Of a DNA stretch of 64,000 nt, positions 62,560 to 64,000 are shown piece by piece. The DNA is from Otis tarda (lineage: Eukaryota; Chordata; Aves; Otidiformes; Otididae), in NCBI GenBank assembly GCA_026413225.1, contig CM048553.1:16554501-16618500 (forward strand). Reading direction: 5' to 3'. The position numbers were made by a program, and so were the translations under genes. Position 1 is the first letter of the stretch, and each line of letters opens with the position of its first letter. The notes beneath the pieces are model-generated. The model did no database searches. It worked only from the letters and a program-made list of their open reading frames with translations, and was not told the origin of the DNA.

Positions 62560-62608
62560 GCTGTCTTGGCTTTTGGGTTAGAGAAAGATCTGGCTTCTCT
62601 GTCCAAAG
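62560..62608 (+). CDS. Candidate plus-strand exon (gene C)
   Basis: A 49-nt segment follows acceptor AGCTTTGGGCTTATTCAG and ends TCCAAAG|GTAATG. Entering in phase 1 from the exon at 61,549 it completes Gly, reads CLGFWVRERSGFSVQ and leaves in phase 2. No convincing third exon was placed; a donor-bearing ORF at 63,601-63,797 (ATCCAG|GTACGA) is possible but uncertain. Confidence 0.25.
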
Positions 62609-64000
62609 GTAATGAGGCTGCTTGATTTTCTGCGAGGATCTTCACCAAAAGAGTCTGTACCAGCTACTGTAGTACTTTCAGGGCTATTCTGGTTTAAGGC
62701 TCTGTGGAAGCAGCTCGGAGGAGTCAAGCTGCACAGTTCCCCAGTCAGTCCTTTTCCCAGGCCAGGAGAAGAGCCAGCACAGATCTCTTCTAGCAACTGT
62801 GCAAAGGAGAAAACTGGAAAGGCTAGTACCCAACATTGTTTTAAGTAAAGATCTCTTAGAAGAAAGAGAAGCCATCAGTTTCATGCTCTGTTGCTGTTGG
62901 ATGAGTGAGCTCAGCTTTTCCTCTTCCTCATCTTTTGCTCCTTTGTTTTCCCGTATCTCAGTCAGAGTCCTGAGTGTACCAACAGGCTCTAGCTGGCCCC
63001 ACCTTTCCTCCTGTTCCACTAGTCCTTCTTGTCTCCTATTTCAACGATATTTTCCCTATGACATCCCCTGAGTCCAGGTTTAGGTAATATAACTAAAGCA
63101 AATGAGTCAGAAAGAAATGGAGCTAACAAGCCATGTATCTATCATCACCCTCTCCCTTGATTTGTCTCTGCTATTATATTCCACAAACTTGACCATTGTT
63201 TGTCCTTTCAACTTGCAAGTTATTAAGGCCAGGAACTCTATCTTTGCATTCATTTGGGCAGCACACTATTCAATGGGGACCTAATTTCTGCTGAGGCCTT
63301 GCTATAATATTAATTACAGTAATTGAGAGTCTCAGGTGTGCTTTGGCTGGAGTTGAACCATAACAAAAAGCAAGCCTGTAGACTATAAGCAAGGCAGAAG
63401 CCTACTCAGCCCTGACAATGGAGTTTCTTGCTTTTGCCAAAGACGGAATAACAGTTTGTATTTTCCTTTCCTGAAACAGTACAGCAGATTCCCTGTAGAA
63501 AAATTCAAGGATTCTAGCCTAAGGTTTTCCTTAGTGAGATGGGCACAGAGCTGAGAAGTGTCCTAGGGACACCTCCATACATCCCTTCTGGTATACCTGG
63601 ATGAAAGCCATCCTCCAAAGACTCCCTAGCACGACTTCCCACTTCACCCACCTGCAGTCAGATTTTTTCTCTGTCCTGGGCTTCACCCTCCAGGCAGAGC
63701 ACATCAGCAAGTCCACCTTACGCCCAGCCAGCTCCTTCAGAGAGCTTTTAACCCCAAATGGGGATCTTGTGATTGCTTTGTATTTTCACTACGCATCCAG
63801 GTACGACGGGAATTTCTACTGATTTTAAGAACCTTGCCTCTAGGGCAATTAGACAGTCTGGCATCAGTTTTTAGGGAAATAAATCCTTTTGTTGGTACAT
63901 GTGCATATATTTTGTCAGGAGTGGTGCATCTATAGCTATGCTAGGCAACCATCTCAAGTCTGCACCTTGTAGACTAAGATATATTAGGTGGCATTTACCT
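62609..64000. other. Right-hand end, no supported gene
   Basis: The ORF at 63,601-63,822 on the plus strand has possible acceptors (CTTCACCCTCCAG) and a donor at 63,797, but two frames are open and the link to gene C is not established. Nothing else is recognised. Confidence 0.35.

Noticed and set aside
1-64000. tRNA, rRNA, CRISPR, bacterial operons, endogenous retrovirus ends
   Set aside because: I looked for cloverleaf-like A and B boxes, regular spaced repeats, and paired long terminal repeats and saw none that would stand up.

Overview
This window looks like ordinary bird nuclear chromatin. The base composition is AT-rich, with one strong CpG island and spliced, widely spaced coding exons. 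The only clear interspersed repeats are CR1 LINEs: a 1.5 kb copy at about 57.4-58.9 kb, an older fragment at 59.1-59.5 kb and a short 3' tail at 22.9-23.0 kb. CR1 with the 3' tail seen here is typical of birds and other sauropsids. I see no bacterial operon, phage, CRISPR array, rRNA or tRNA gene.

Left and centre (about 0.8-43.5 kb): one minus-strand gene whose promoter lies in the CpG island at 42.7-44.0 kb. Exon 1 has its donor at 43,369, and a second exon at 41,178-41,279 appears to be non-coding. A run of coding exons then proceeds leftward: 37,141-37,200 (tentative), 34,098-34,164, 32,883-32,901, 31,716-31,800, 29,965-30,115, 14,739-14,835, 14,344-14,432, 9,747-9,778, 5,097-5,126 and 4,607-4,711. 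Each exon is open in one frame between an AG acceptor and a GT donor, and every junction is phase-compatible. This is the best evidence in the window that the gene is real. From the ATG at 34,159 the chain gives about 223 residues. I do not recognise the protein, so no symbol is given. The 3' end is uncertain and may lie beyond the left edge. A possible internal promoter at 9.83-9.95 kb would give a short isoform in the same frame.

The CpG island also holds two facing E2F-type sites (42,713-42,732). This suggests, without proving, cell-cycle-linked expression.

Right of the island (44-64 kb): mostly intergenic. There are two phase-compatible candidate minus-strand exons (49,735-49,888 and 46,715-46,831), one further weak exon (47.6 kb), and a stretch at 50.3-52.1 kb that reads like decayed coding sequence. 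After the CR1 block come a GC-rich segment at 60.3-60.85 kb and two phase-compatible plus-strand candidate exons (61,549-61,701 and 62,560-62,608). I found no convincing novel biological system. The items most worth checking are the unnamed gene, its alternative promoter, the E2F pair and a duplicated 36-bp element (14,039 and 21,514).
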